A stretch of DNA of 49,028 nucleotides from Bifidobacterium breve (GTDB lineage Bacteria; Actinomycetota; Actinomycetes; Nanopelagicales; Nanopelagicaceae). Below the pieces are notes generated by a model that had not been told where the DNA came from, did not search any database, and worked only from the letters and a program-made list of their open reading frames with translations. This document shows positions 24,220 to 33,240 of this stretch, piece after piece (the stretch's first letter is position 1; each line of letters begins with the position of its first letter). Made by a program: the position numbers and the translations under genes. The stretch is taken from assembly GCA_945863115.1 (NCBI GenBank), contig CAMAYZ010000008.1, positions 1-49,028 on the forward strand. The letters are read 5' to 3'.

Positions 24220-25896
24220 TTACATCTTTTCTGGTGCGCTAACACCGAGTAGTTCTAGACCGTTTGAAATCACTTGAGCCGTTGCAGAACATAAGGTAGC
24301 GCGGGCGCTATGTAACTCGCTTGGAGTTTCATCGCCAAGTGGCAGAACCCTGCAGTCAGCATAAAAACGATGATAAACCCCGGCCAACTCTTCAACATAT
24401 CTCGCAACTCGATGTGGTTCGCGCAGTTCGGCCGCACCGGCAACAACTCTTGGAAATTCACCAAGGGCGCCAATTAATTCGCGTTCGCGTTCGTGAACTA
24501 AGAGTTCGGGATGGATTAAATCTGCACCATATTTAATGCCAAGATCGGTTGCATTTCGCAGAACCGCACAGATGCGTGCATGGGCATATTGCACGTAATA
24601 AACCGGATTCTCATTTGTCCGACTTCGCAATACATCTACATCCATAACCATTGGAGTATCTACTGGATATCTAATCAAGGTATATCTTGCTGCATCTACG
24701 CCGACTTTTTCGACAAGTTCTTCTAAGGTGATAATTGTTCCGGCGCGCTTTGAAAGTTTTACCTCTTCGCCGCCTTCCATGATTTTTACCATCTGCCCAA
24801 TTAAAATCTCAACGCTATATTCCGGATCATCACCATTGCATGCTGCAAGTGCTTTCAATCTTCCGGTGTAACCATGATGATCGGCGCCCAACATATAAAT
24901 ACAAATTTCGAATCCACGTTCCCGCTTTGAAATATAATAAGCAGAATCAGATGCAAAGTAAGCCATTGAACCATCGGACTTAACCATTACGCGATCTTTA
25001 TCATCACCAAAATCAGTTGTCCTAAGCCAGATAGCGCCGCCATCTACAAAGACATGGCCTTTAGACCTTAAAACCTCTTGGCAATGTGCGAAAAAGTTAT
25101 TGTCATACAAACTTTTTTCGGAGAACCAAACATCAAAATGGGTGCCAAATTTATCTAGGACGTTCTGTTGCTGCGCCAACTGCAATTTGTATCCGATATC
25201 TCTAAATGCAAATGTTTGTTCTTCGCCACTTAGCTTCAAAACTTCAGGATTTGCCTGCACAACCTCTTTAGCTAAGTCATCAATATAAGCACCGTGATAT
25301 CCATCTTCAGGTCTTGGTTGCCCGAGTGCTGCGCTCTGCAGCGATGCACCAAATTTATCCATCTGAACGCCACGATCATTTATATAAAATTCGCGAGCAA
25401 CTTTCGCGCCGGCCGCCGATAAAACCCGACCAAGTGCATCGCCAACTGCAGCCCATCTGGTGTGACCCAAATGAAGAGGTCCAGTTGGGTTCGCGCTAAT
25501 GAATTCAAGGTTGATTGCAATGCCATTTAATTTATTGCCATGCCCAAAAGTTTTTCCAGCTGCAAGAATGTTTGCAATTACGCCACCTTGGCTACTTTTA
25601 TCTAGAGTTATATTTACAAAGCCCGGGCCAGCGATTTCTAAGGCGGCGATATCTTTTCGGGCCTCTAAGCCGGCAACAATAATTTCAGCAATTTTTCGAG
25701 GCGCAATCCCAGATGGTTTGGAAAGCGCTAACGCGATTGAAGTTGCGTAATCACCATGATCACGATTCTTTGGACGCTCTAAAGTAAGCGAAGTTGGGAT
25801 ATCGCAATTTAATTGCGAATGCGCATCACGTAAGACTTGGAGAATCGCCGCGCTAATTTCATCCTGAATACTCAGGTTACTTTGCTCGGCGCTCAT
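24220..25896 (-). CDS. argS: Arginyl-tRNA synthetase
   Basis: 558 residues, class I. The N-terminal additional domain is followed by SANPTGPLHLGHTRWAA with the HLGH form of the HIGH motif. EVKLSKRAGTIITLEEL supplies a KLSKR motif in the KMSKS position, and the C-terminal DALR anticodon domain ends near GLELLGVSAPEKM. Charges tRNA-Arg. It heads the argS-lysA-hom-thrC-thrB run. A -10 box (TAAACT) 7 bases before the ATG suggests a leaderless transcript. Confidence 0.95.
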   Translation of the reverse strand: MSAEQSNLSIQDEISAAILQVLRDAHSQLNCDIPTSLTLERPKNRDHGDYATSIALALSKPSGIAPRKIAEIIVAGLEARKDIAALEIAGPGFVNITLDKSSQGGVIANILAAGKTFGHGNKLNGIAINLEFISANPTGPLHLGHTRWAAVGDALGRVLSAAGAKVAREFYINDRGVQMDKFGASLQSAALGQPRPEDGYHGAYIDDLAKEVVQANPEVLKLSGEEQTFAFRDIGYKLQLAQQQNVLDKFGTHFDVWFSEKSLYDNNFFAHCQEVLRSKGHVFVDGGAIWLRTTDFGDDKDRVMVKSDGSMAYFASDSAYYISKRERGFEICIYMLGADHHGYTGRLKALAACNGDDPEYSVEILIGQMVKIMEGGEEVKLSKRAGTIITLEELVEKVGVDAARYTLIRYPVDTPMVMDVDVLRSRTNENPVYYVQYAHARICAVLRNATDLGIKYGADLIHPELLVHERERELIGALGEFPRVVAGAAELREPHRVARYVEELAGVYHRFYADCRVLPLGDETPSELHSARATLCSATAQVISNGLELLGVSAPEKM

Positions 25897-25903
25897 CTAG
25901 CGA

Positions 25904-25909
25904 AGTTTA
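25904..25909 (-). promoter_or_regulatory. -10 box (TAAACT) for the argS operon
   Basis: On the minus strand TAAACT is followed by 7 bases (TCGCTAG) and ATG at 25896, the leaderless geometry. Space to xylA (stop at 25925) is small, so the box lies almost at the end of that gene. Confidence 0.45.
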
Positions 25910-25924
25910 CAGGTTTAGGTGCGT

Positions 25925-27076
25925 TTAAAGGCCCATCAAGTGTTCGATAGCTAATTGATCGATGGTCTCGTATTGATATCCACGTGCAGCCAAGCCATCA
26001 ACATCAACAATTACTGAAGTTAAGTCCTTCCAACTCTCGCCCTTTGCAAGTGTCGGAACTTCAAGTTCGTTGATTCGAGAATCTTCCATTGCAGCCTTAA
26101 CACGTGGGTCTGCACGAAATGCCAGTGCGCGTTCTTTAAGTGCGAGATATGTCCGCATATTTGATGTTGCAGAAACCCAGACACCACGATCATCTTCAGT
26201 GCGACCTGGCTTGTAATCAAAGTGCTTTGGACCTGCATATTTGTAGCGCTCTAGAAGATCAACTAAGAAGAAAGCTGATTTCAAATCGCCATGGCCAAAT
26301 ACTAAATCTTGATCAAATTTCGGACCATGTTGACCATTTAGATCAATATGGAATAACTTCTTATGAAATAGCGCTTGTGCAATTCCATGAACAAAGTTGA
26401 GGTTAGCCATCTGCTCGTGACCAACTTCTGGATTTACACCAACCATTTCTGGGTGATCAAGTGAATTGATAAACGCAAGTGCGTGTCCAATTGTTGGAAG
26501 GAAAATATCACCGCGTGGTTCATTTGGTTTTGGTTCAATCGCAAACTTAATGTTGTAACCCTTATCGATTACATATTGCCCAAGGATGTTAAATCCTTCG
26601 CGATAACGTTCTAGCGCAACATATCCATCCTTTGCCGCATCTGATTCGGCACCTTCGCGGCCACCCCAACAAACATAGATTTCAGCTCCAAGTTCTGCCG
26701 CAAGATCAATGTTGCGCATAACTTTAGAGATTGCAAAGCGTCGGATATCTCGTTCATTTGCAGTAAGTGCGCCATCTTTAAAGATTGGGTGCGTAAATAA
26801 ATTTGTTGTTGCCATCGGAACTTTCATTCCGGTATCTGCAAGCGCTTTCTTAAAACGCGCGATATGAGCGTTTCGATCTGAATCGTTTGAACCAAATGGA
26901 ATTAAATCATCATCATGAAATGTCACACCATAAGCACCGCGTTCTGCTAATTCAGTAACGCTACGAACTGGATCCAACGCTGCACGTGTTGCATCGCCAA
27001 ATGGATCACGCGCTTGCCAGCCAACAGTCCAAAGACCAAATGTGAACTTATCTGCTGGACTTGGTGTTAATGACAT
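25925..27076 (-). CDS. xylA: Xylose isomerase (actinobacterial class I type)
   Basis: 383 residues, close to Streptomyces enzymes (about 388). [12 protein letters not shown] contains the ring-opening His and Asp, [13 protein letters not shown] the metal-binding Glu and the Lys, NPEVGHEQM and [15 protein letters not shown] further metal ligands, and [12 protein letters not shown] the C-terminal Asp. Interconverts xylose and xylulose. GAGGAG lies 6 bases before the ATG. No xylulokinase gene is adjacent; it stands between argS and tRNA-Leu, away from the sugar-acid island. It could also act on glucose, as relatives do. Confidence 0.95.
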   Translation of the reverse strand: MSLTPSPADKFTFGLWTVGWQARDPFGDATRAALDPVRSVTELAERGAYGVTFHDDDLIPFGSNDSDRNAHIARFKKALADTGMKVPMATTNLFTHPIFKDGALTANERDIRRFAISKVMRNIDLAAELGAEIYVCWGGREGAESDAAKDGYVALERYREGFNILGQYVIDKGYNIKFAIEPKPNEPRGDIFLPTIGHALAFINSLDHPEMVGVNPEVGHEQMANLNFVHGIAQALFHKKLFHIDLNGQHGPKFDQDLVFGHGDLKSAFFLVDLLERYKYAGPKHFDYKPGRTEDDRGVWVSATSNMRTYLALKERALAFRADPRVKAAMEDSRINELEVPTLAKGESWKDLTSVIVDVDGLAARGYQYETIDQLAIEHLMGL

Positions 27077-27176
27077 CTCGGCTCCTCTTTAAGGTTTGTT
27101 TAGGTTCTCTTCCCCTAATTTAATCCCAGTTTGGTGCTTTTGCCTAAGTTCCCTTAGCCTTCTCCTTGTCTCTCCA

Positions 27177-27260
27177 GCGGGAGTGGTGAAATGGCAGACA
27201 CGCAAGTCTTAGGAACTTGTGTCTTCGGACGTGCGGGTTCAAGTCCCGCCTCCCGCACCA
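27177..27260 (+). tRNA. tRNA-Leu (anticodon UAG)
   Basis: 84 bases with encoded CCA. Acceptor arms GCGGGAG and CTCCCGC pair fully, the anticodon stem CAAGT/ACTTG encloses CTTAGGA (anticodon TAG), a long class II variable arm TGTCTTCGGACGT follows, and the T arm contains GGTTCAAGTCC. It reads CUN leucine codons. It is on the opposite strand to both neighbours. Confidence 0.95.
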
Positions 27261-27267
27261 GCTAATT

Positions 27268-27297
27268 TATTTAATAGCAGCTCTATTTAATAGCAGC
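27268..27297. repeat. 16-bp-period tandem duplication at the esterase 3' end
   Basis: TATTTAATAGCAGC occurs at 27268-27281 and 27284-27297. The inner copy encodes the last residues (AAIK) and touches the stop codon of the esterase at 27283-27285. Confidence 0.8.
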
Positions 27298-28512
27298 CAA
27301 GAGCTTTGCTAAAGCCGGAACTTGCTTATTAGCCTCAACCCAAATCTTTGGTCCACCGTGATTCTCGCCAGGACTTAATTTTAAAATACTCTTCCCTTTA
27401 AGGGCTTTAACTTTGCTATCTAGTTCAATCGAATCGTATTTGCTGACCGAACAATCTGCAGTTCCATGGAAAATAAAGAAACTTGGCAGACTTTTATTCT
27501 TTGCAAGAAATGGATAAAGATTTGCTGAATCCACTTTTTCCCGGTTTTCCGGAAGCGTTACATCGCCAAACCAGACACTCATTTTTGGATCAAGGCCATA
27601 AGCAAAATCACTTTTATCTTGACATGGATACTTTATTTTATTCTCAGTCATGGTCAAAATATTTGCGTTTCCGAAGAGATCGAAGACAGCCGAAACACTT
27701 GCTGAAGTTTTTAAGTTTGGATCAGCTGGATCATCAAAAAGTGATTTCTGATTACCGGTAATTGCTGCCATTAAAGATAAATAAGCGCCAGCAGAATCCC
27801 CACCTATTGCAAACTTCTTTGGATCGAAGCCATATTTAGCAGCGTTTGCCCGCAGGTATCTAATTGCAGTCTTAACATCTTGTCCGCTCACTGGATATGG
27901 GACTTGCGTTGCCAATCGATAATTTACAGATGCAACTGCGATTTTATTCTTAATTAAAACTTCGAGCAGTTTGGCGCTTTCGTCATATTTGATTGTATTT
28001 TCATTACCAAAAATCATGCCTCCACCATGAACCCAGATCATTAGTGATGGTTTTGCAACACCTTTCGGTAAATAAATATCTAAACGCATATTTGAATCAA
28101 TCGCTGAATAACTCTCATCATCAAAAACTTTCATTTTCGCAAGTGCTTTTGCTGGCAAGTTATAGGAATGTTTAAATCCGGGCGGCATATTGTCGTCCGT
28201 AGTTTCAGCAGGCTTCGATGTATCAGCTGGCTTAGAAGGTTCAGCTGGTTTTGATGGCGCAACCGGAAGCGCTTCGCCTTCGATCCACCATTTTTTCACG
28301 CCAGCTATTAATGTGCACACCAAAGTTTTTCCACTAAATGCACTCACTTGCTTAAAACCTTCATCGTTATTTGGACAGGTGCGACCCGGCGCAGCTTGCC
28401 CCTCTGGGTATCCATCATCTGGGTTTGCAGCGTTAGTAACTGGAGTTATTGAAAGAGACACAACCGTAAGCAACAGTCCAAGAGTTATGAAATATTTATT
28501 ATTTAAGCGCAT
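27283..28512 (-). CDS. Secreted alpha/beta-hydrolase (esterase/lipase)
   Basis: 409 residues from ATG 28512, where MRLNNKYFITLGLLLTVVSL begins a signal peptide (hydrophobic 9-22, cleavage near NAA). A frame opening further upstream (28569) would bury the signal peptide and overlap the DinB gene by 71 bases. Domains: a small Cys-pair module (Cys46, Cys66), a Pro/Lys/Ala/Glu-rich linker with SKPAEP-type repeats (about 86-104), then the hydrolase with HGGG (162-165), nucleophile Ser240 in GDSAG, and C-terminal FHGTAD and GENHGG for Asp and His. It resembles BD-FAE/hormone-sensitive-lipase esterases acting on acetylated polysaccharides or small esters. It overlaps the upstream gene by 14 bases. 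Confidence 0.82.
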   Translation of the reverse strand: MRLNNKYFITLGLLLTVVSLSITPVTNAANPDDGYPEGQAAPGRTCPNNDEGFKQVSAFSGKTLVCTLIAGVKKWWIEGEALPVAPSKPAEPSKPADTSKPAETTDDNMPPGFKHSYNLPAKALAKMKVFDDESYSAIDSNMRLDIYLPKGVAKPSLMIWVHGGGMIFGNENTIKYDESAKLLEVLIKNKIAVASVNYRLATQVPYPVSGQDVKTAIRYLRANAAKYGFDPKKFAIGGDSAGAYLSLMAAITGNQKSLFDDPADPNLKTSASVSAVFDLFGNANILTMTENKIKYPCQDKSDFAYGLDPKMSVWFGDVTLPENREKVDSANLYPFLAKNKSLPSFFIFHGTADCSVSKYDSIELDSKVKALKGKSILKLSPGENHGGPKIWVEANKQVPALAKLLAAIK

Positions 28513-28978
28513 TAATAATCTCTCGAAGTTGTCCGGCATGTGACTTGCTATGACGAGTATCCATCGCAAACAAATCTTTTAGGGTCAATAATCCACTTTC
28601 TGGATGCATCGAAGTTCGAGACCAATCACTTTCTGGAATTGCACCCAAGATATTTGCAACAGCTAATTGAATTCCTTCGATTGCGGCAAGTGAAGCAAGC
28701 GCATCGCGCTTTGCATATTGCAGTCGATCGGAATAAACATCTTCGTTAAAAGGAACAATGTTAGGAGTAGTTTCAGCAAGGTTAGTTATATACCTAGTAG
28801 CGAAATGCATTTCGCCATCGCACATATGGTGCAAGACGTACGCAGCAGACCACTCGCCGGCTATCGGAGCCTTTTCCAAATCTTGGGGGGATATGGACTT
28901 CGCAATTGAAATGAACTCTTTGCCGTTCTTGATGAATTCTGCCAATAGGTCTTGTGAACTCTTTTCCGATTCGCTCAT
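28499..28978 (-). CDS. DinB-like four-helix metal-binding protein
   Basis: 159 residues. AAYVLHHMCDGEMHF and TRHSKSHAGQLREI place three His in the positions of the DinB/YfiT metal triad, in a four-helix bundle of normal length. In actinobacteria such proteins include mycothiol-dependent enzymes, but many have no known function. A TATAGT box 6 bases before the ATG suggests a leaderless transcript. Its 3' end overlaps the esterase start by 14 bases, so the two may be one operon. Substrate unknown. Confidence 0.7.
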   Translation of the reverse strand: MSESEKSSQDLLAEFIKNGKEFISIAKSISPQDLEKAPIAGEWSAAYVLHHMCDGEMHFATRYITNLAETTPNIVPFNEDVYSDRLQYAKRDALASLAAIEGIQLAVANILGAIPESDWSRTSMHPESGLLTLKDLFAMDTRHSKSHAGQLREIINALK

Positions 28979-28984
28979 GTCGCA

Positions 28985-28990
28985 ACTATA
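28985..28990 (-). promoter_or_regulatory. -10 box (TATAGT) for the DinB-esterase operon
   Basis: On the minus strand TATAGT is followed by TGCGAC and ATG at 28978, the same hexamer and 6-base spacing as at 4365. Confidence 0.6.
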
Positions 28991-29105
28991 GGCTCACGAA
29001 CAGCGGACAAGGAAGGGAAATCACTCATGGCACTCACCCCGCTCTTTGTTATAGGCTCTCCCAAATAACTGGTCCCGAGGTAATTGATTAGAGCAAGGAG
29101 TAAAA

Positions 29106-29930
29106 ATGGCTGACAATAAATTCCGTTCCTGGGTTGGGTTCAAAGAAGAAACAGTTGCAGTTCCAACCGAAAATGCAGTTGAACGTATTCGCCAACTTGA
29201 AACTCAATTAGCCGATCTACGCTCTCGTCGTGACATTACAAGTTTGAGTAAAGAAGAGTTTGAAATCCTTGCGGGCGAAACCGCAATGAGTTTGATCAAG
29301 ACAGCGCAGCAACGTGAATCGCGCGCAACTTCACAGGCCGAGCAGATGGTTGCAGAAGCAACTCGAATCACAAAGGAACGCCTAGAGTCTTCCGAAAATA
29401 AAGCTAAAGCCATCTTGGCTGGGGCCGAATCTCGTGGCCGTAAGTATTTATCTGCTGCAGAATCTGAAGCCGAAGAATTGCGCGAAAAAGCTACTCGAAG
29501 CGCTGAGCATCTTTTAACTGAAGGTCGTCGCGAAGCCAATGCACTTTCAAGTGCCGCCAAACGTGAAGCCGAAAAGATCATCTCTGAGGCAACTGTCGCT
29601 GTTGGAGAATTCCGTTCTTGGCTAACAAGTGCAATCTCAGAGTCAGAAAGACTTTATAGAGTCCAAACTCAATCACTTACCGCAGCAGAACATGCAATTG
29701 GTGAAACCAGAAGTCGGTTGAAGCAGGCCTTTGAAAGACTTGCTGCTCTCCAAGGTGATATCGATGCCAATATTGATACTAATAATCGTCCAACAGAAAA
29801 AACATTTGTGCGTCAAAGCGGTAGAGCTTCAGCAGAACCAGCAATCAATTCAAATACAGATGTGAAGAAACCTGCAGCTGCGCCCGCTAGAAAAGTTGCA
29901 AAGAAGAGCACAACCAAAAAACGTAAGTAA
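29106..29930 (+). CDS. Coiled-coil protein with lysine-rich tail (DivIVA-like architecture)
   Basis: 274 residues without a recognisable catalytic domain. A short N-terminal part is followed by a continuous charged coiled coil from about 22 to 215 rich in Glu, Lys, Ala and Arg (such as AESEAEELREKATRSAEHLL), then a disordered linker and a basic tail ending VAKKSTTKKRK. AAGGAG lies 6 bases before the ATG. The composition and the Ala/Glu repeats resemble DivIVA/Wag31-related actinobacterial polar-growth or segregation proteins, but the membrane-binding N-terminus of DivIVA is not evident. It ends 5 bases before the acyltransferase gene. Confidence 0.6.
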   Translation: MADNKFRSWVGFKEETVAVPTENAVERIRQLETQLADLRSRRDITSLSKEEFEILAGETAMSLIKTAQQRESRATSQAEQMVAEATRITKERLESSENKAKAILAGAESRGRKYLSAAESEAEELREKATRSAEHLLTEGRREANALSSAAKREAEKIISEATVAVGEFRSWLTSAISESERLYRVQTQSLTAAEHAIGETRSRLKQAFERLAALQGDIDANIDTNNRPTEKTFVRQSGRASAEPAINSNTDVKKPAAAPARKVAKKSTTKKRK

Positions 29931-29935
29931 GTTCG

Positions 29936-31687
29936 ATGCAGCGCGCATCAATTTCTTCAACTCATATTCCGGCAATTGATGGATTGCGTGCGCTTGCAGT
30001 TTTTGCGGTTGTTCTTTATCACTTAGGAATTTCTTGGATTCCCGGTGGCTTTCTCGGTGTCGATCTCTTCTTTGTGATTTCAGGTTATGTCATTACTCGG
30101 CTTATTTTGGATTCAATTGAAAGTGCAAATGGTTTAGATATTAAAGAGTTCTATGCGGCGAGAATTAGACGACTTCTTCCAGGACTTGTAGTCCTCATAA
30201 TTGTTACCTCGATTTTTACAGCGTTGTTTGCACCTGATGCAATTCGCAGATTCATAAGTGATGTGCCTTTTGTGCTCACCGGAACGAATAATTGGCAATT
30301 AGTGGCACTTAATCAAGATTACTTCCAGGCTATTGGTCGCCCACCGCTCCTCCAACATACGTGGTCGCTTGCAGTTGAATTTCAGTTCTATCTGATTTGG
30401 CCAATCATTCTGGTCTTTGTTTGGCGCAGATTCGGTAAGCGTGTAGTCAGGCGTGCGGCACTAGCTATCGCAACTTTTTCTGGAACTGCACTCTTCCTCT
30501 TCTCGCTACAAGCTGATAACGCAACAGCAGGACGAATCAGTCATATCTACTTTGGAACCGACACTCATAGCCTTGGTTTGTTTCTAGGTTCAGCGCTGGC
30601 TGTCAGTTGGATTCCAAAAAACCTAACTCGCAATATTTCCCAGCGCGCGCAAGATTTCATTGATGGAATTGGTGTCTTTGGATTCATTGGTCTGCTCTGC
30701 ATCTTCTTATTTATTGATCAAAGTAATGCCACTCTTTATCAAATTGCATTTCCACTTGCGGGATTATTTGGTTGTGCAACCATAGTTTCAGTTGTTCACC
30801 CAGCATCAAGATTCTCGCCATTGCTAAGCAACAGAGTCTTTCTTTGGATTGGGCAGAGATCATATGGAATTTACCTATGGCACTGGGTGGTCTTCCAAAT
30901 TACTAGACCTGGGGTGGATCTAACTGGTTCGCTTCCTGCTCTCAACGTTGCAAGAGTTTTAATTGTTTTGGCACTTGCTGATATCTCACTTCGCGCAATT
31001 GAAATTCCGATTCGTAAAGGCGTAGTCCAGAACTGGTTTAGAGGAATGAAGTATCGGACCAAAACCATGCAGAAGCGGCAGCGAATTTTTGTAGCATCTG
31101 TTACCGCGTTTACTGTCGCAATTACAGGCAGCTCTGTCGCTCTTGCTTGGCAACGCGATCAATCAATTATTGTTGAAGTAAAGCCAGAACTTGAGCTTCC
31201 AGATACTGTTTTTTCTGAAAACAAAACTGGGTTGTGGGTTACTGGAGATTCAGTAATTCTAGGTATCCGCAATAAGTTGGCAATGCAAAGTGAGATTGCA
31301 CTTATTAATGCCCGCGTTGGTCGCCAAATACCAGAGTTAATCAAAGCGGTTGAAGAAGATAAGTCGAAAGTTGGTAGTTCTTCTGTAGTTCTGAATGTAG
31401 GAAACAACAACTCAGTTTCACGCGAAGACATGGTCAAATTGATGGAACTTCTTAAAGATCAACCAAAGGTTGTAGTCGTTAATACTTCTGTTCCAAGAAC
31501 CTGGCGTGAAGGAAATAATAAAATTATCAGCGAAGTTGTTGCGGGTTATCCAAATGCAGTTTTAGTTGATTGGGCCTCAACAGCAGAAAACCACCCGGAG
31601 TTTTTTGCTCCGGATGGTGTCCACTTAATTGAAGCTGGTAGTGATGTTTATGTTGCATCAATACTTGAGGCTCTTAATTCAAATTAA
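29936..31687 (+). CDS. OatA-like acyltransferase 3 with C-terminal SGNH domain
   Basis: 583 residues. The N-terminal two thirds are an acyltransferase-3 membrane domain: PAIDGLRALAVFAVVLYHLG with the catalytic His, GVDLFFVISGYVITRLIL, and about ten membrane segments. After a single extra helix (about 383-402) comes an extracytoplasmic SGNH-like domain with TGDSV (Ser nucleophile block I), NVGNNNS, and PDGVHLIEAG (Asp/His block V). Such proteins O-acetylate peptidoglycan or cell-envelope glycans. Translationally linked to the coiled-coil gene just upstream. Confidence 0.85.
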   Translation: MQRASISSTHIPAIDGLRALAVFAVVLYHLGISWIPGGFLGVDLFFVISGYVITRLILDSIESANGLDIKEFYAARIRRLLPGLVVLIIVTSIFTALFAPDAIRRFISDVPFVLTGTNNWQLVALNQDYFQAIGRPPLLQHTWSLAVEFQFYLIWPIILVFVWRRFGKRVVRRAALAIATFSGTALFLFSLQADNATAGRISHIYFGTDTHSLGLFLGSALAVSWIPKNLTRNISQRAQDFIDGIGVFGFIGLLCIFLFIDQSNATLYQIAFPLAGLFGCATIVSVVHPASRFSPLLSNRVFLWIGQRSYGIYLWHWVVFQITRPGVDLTGSLPALNVARVLIVLALADISLRAIEIPIRKGVVQNWFRGMKYRTKTMQKRQRIFVASVTAFTVAITGSSVALAWQRDQSIIVEVKPELELPDTVFSENKTGLWVTGDSVILGIRNKLAMQSEIALINARVGRQIPELIKAVEEDKSKVGSSSVVLNVGNNNSVSREDMVKLMELLKDQPKVVVVNTSVPRTWREGNNKIISEVVAGYPNAVLVDWASTAENHPEFFAPDGVHLIEAGSDVYVASILEALNSN

Positions 31688-31690
31688 TTT

Positions 31691-31716
31691 AAATTTAAGA
31701 CCTTAACTTTAAGACC
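31691..31716. repeat. 14-bp-period duplication at convergent stop codons
   Basis: AAATTTAAGACC (31691-31702) and AACTTTAAGACC (31705-31716) differ at one base. The second copy contains the stop of the minus-strand H1-like gene (31709-31711) and the first follows the acyltransferase stop. Confidence 0.65.
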
Positions 31717-32533
31717 ATTGTCCGGGAAGTCCGAAGACTTTTCCGCCAACAACTGTTCCATCTTCTAGAACTGATGAAATTCTAAATGAGGCCCAACCAG
31801 TTGCATCACCCTTGGTGATATCGATTGAATATTGATCAGCTGGCACTGTTGAAATTAATTTCCAAGTTCCGCCATTTGCGCGAATCTCTACGTTGTAGTT
31901 TGCAACTGATGCACCATCAAGTGGGGTCTTCCAGAAAATAGTTGCACCTGATGCGGTGTATTGCGCAACGATTCCTACTGGTTCGCTTCCGCCACCGTCA
32001 ACAACTGTTGAACTTGAGGCTTCAGGGGTTGCCTCGGTTGTTGCTTCTTCAGAAGAACCTTCTGAAGCTTGCGCAGTTGCAGTTGCTTCTGGTGCTGCTG
32101 TTTCATTACTTGTCGAACCGTTTCGGGATACAACAATTAGTGCAAGCAATACGACTGCAATGACAACCGCAATTACAACTCGCTTTGATGACGCGTCATT
32201 TGATGAACTCTTAACTGATGCAGGAACACTTGCGCCCGGAGTCTTTGCTGGACGATTAACGACTGAAGGACTCTGGAAACTTGATCGAGTTGTTGTTGAA
32301 GGAACTGCTGGAACAACAAAGGTCGAAGAAGCTTTCTTTGCAGTTTTCTTCGCACTCTTCTTAACAGCTTTTTTAACTACCTTTTTGGCTGCGCTCTTCT
32401 TTGCTGCGCTCTTCTTTGCAGCGCTCTTCTTTGCAGCGCTCTTCTTTGCTGGTGCCTTCTTAACACTCTTCTTAACTGCCTTCTTCGCTGAAGTTTTCTT
32501 CCCGGTTTTCTTAGCTGTCTTCTTAACTGCCAC
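31709..32533 (-). CDS. Membrane protein with histone-H1-like lysine tail and FnIII-like domain
   Basis: 274 residues, GTG start with AAGGAG 9 bases upstream. Residues 1-70 are almost only Lys, Ala, Ser, Thr and Val, with four tandem SAAKK units (32-51), as in bacterial histone-H1-like DNA-binding tails. A Ser/Thr/Pro linker follows, then one transmembrane helix (118-136), an acidic Ser/Thr/Glu/Ala-rich spacer (140-188), and a beta-rich C-terminal domain of about 85 residues (VAQYTASGATIFWKTP, YNVEIRANG) that looks like fibronectin III. The positive-inside rule places the basic tail in the cytoplasm and the FnIII domain outside. It could tether DNA to the membrane. Function unproven. Confidence 0.7.
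   Translation of the reverse strand: MAVKKTAKKTGKKTSAKKAVKKSVKKAPAKKSAAKKSAAKKSAAKKSAAKKVVKKAVKKSAKKTAKKASSTFVVPAVPSTTTRSSFQSPSVVNRPAKTPGASVPASVKSSSNDASSKRVVIAVVIAVVLLALIVVSRNGSTSNETAAPEATATAQASEGSSEEATTEATPEASSSTVVDGGGSEPVGIVAQYTASGATIFWKTPLDGASVANYNVEIRANGGTWKLISTVPADQYSIDITKGDATGWASFRISSVLEDGTVVGGKVFGLPGQWS
32391..32450 (-). repeat. Four 15-bp coding repeats (SAAKK units)
   Basis: The plus-strand unit GCGCTCTTCTTTGCW repeats exactly four times end to end. It encodes the SAAKK pentapeptides of the H1-like tail, and copy number could vary by slippage. Confidence 0.85.
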
Positions 32534-32619
32534 AGTTGTGCTCCTTGGTTTGAGATTGAAATAAAGATTTAAAGCTCAATACCTAAAGGATACCTCAGGG
32601 CCGAACAAAACAAAGATTT

Positions 32620-33234
32620 CTAGAGTAGTTCCAATATCCGCGGTGCGATTGCCCGCATTGCAATTCCGCGGTGGCTGATTCTGTCCTTCTCATCGTGCGT
32701 TAATTCAGCCAGAGTTAATTCCGAGCCATGTGGTTGAAAAATTGGGTCATACCCGAATCCCGCTGAACCACGGGGTGAAAGGGTGATACTTCCGGACAAC
32801 TTTCCGCTCTCTGTGATTTCTCGGCCTTGTTGCTCATGTCCCATTGGAAAAACTAGAGCAACCTCGCACTTGAAATGCGCGCCTCGTTCGCTCTGCGGAA
32901 CCCCTTCTAATTGCAACAGCACTTTCGAAATGTTTGCAGCATCATCACCATGAACACCCGACCATCTTGCTGAATAAATTCCTGGATCACCATTTAAATA
33001 ATCGATACAGAGTCCGCTGTCATCCGCCAAGGCAGGAAGTTTTGTAAAGTCAGAAATTCCACGCGCTTTTAGTAGAGAATTTTCTACAAAACTTTTACCG
33101 GTCTCTGCGATATCTGGCATTTCTGGAAAGTCGCGGAGCCCTAACACCTGAACATCACTAACAAATTCGGCAAGCAATCTTTCGAATTCTTTAATCTTTC
33201 CGCTGTTTTGTGTTGCCAGAACTAGCTTTCGCAT
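32620..33234 (-). CDS. rdgB: Non-canonical purine NTP pyrophosphatase (RdgB/HAM1)
   Basis: 204 residues. LATQNSGKIKEF is the N-terminal substrate motif, LADDSGLCIDYL the acidic metal site, GFGYDPIFQP the base-recognition segment, and DRISHRGIAM the C-terminal SHR motif. Hydrolyses dITP and XTP to keep them out of nucleic acids. It lies 6 bases after rph, the same order as in mycobacteria, and is likely translated from the same transcript. Confidence 0.93.
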   Translation of the reverse strand: MRKLVLATQNSGKIKEFERLLAEFVSDVQVLGLRDFPEMPDIAETGKSFVENSLLKARGISDFTKLPALADDSGLCIDYLNGDPGIYSARWSGVHGDDAANISKVLLQLEGVPQSERGAHFKCEVALVFPMGHEQQGREITESGKLSGSITLSPRGSAGFGYDPIFQPHGSELTLAELTHDEKDRISHRGIAMRAIAPRILELL

Positions 33235-33240
33235 TGCTAA

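Noticed and set aside
27126-27176. CTAAG-TTCC-CTTAG mini-hairpin upstream of tRNA-Leu
   Set aside because: Only 5 bp, AT-rich and without a U-run; too weak to call a terminator or operator.
31594-31613. CCGGAG-TTTTTTG-CTCCGG hairpin that looks like a terminator
   Set aside because: It is inside the SGNH domain coding sequence of the acyltransferase; the T-run is in the loop and not after the stem.
32391-32450. Regular 15-bp repeats as a possible CRISPR or minisatellite
   Set aside because: There are no spacers, the units are contiguous and in frame, and they encode the SAAKK protein repeats.
31956-32564. 202-codon plus-strand hydrophobic frame opposite the H1-like gene
   Set aside because: It is produced by the Lys/Ala repeats read on the other strand (Phe/Ala/Leu runs), with no promoter or ribosome site.
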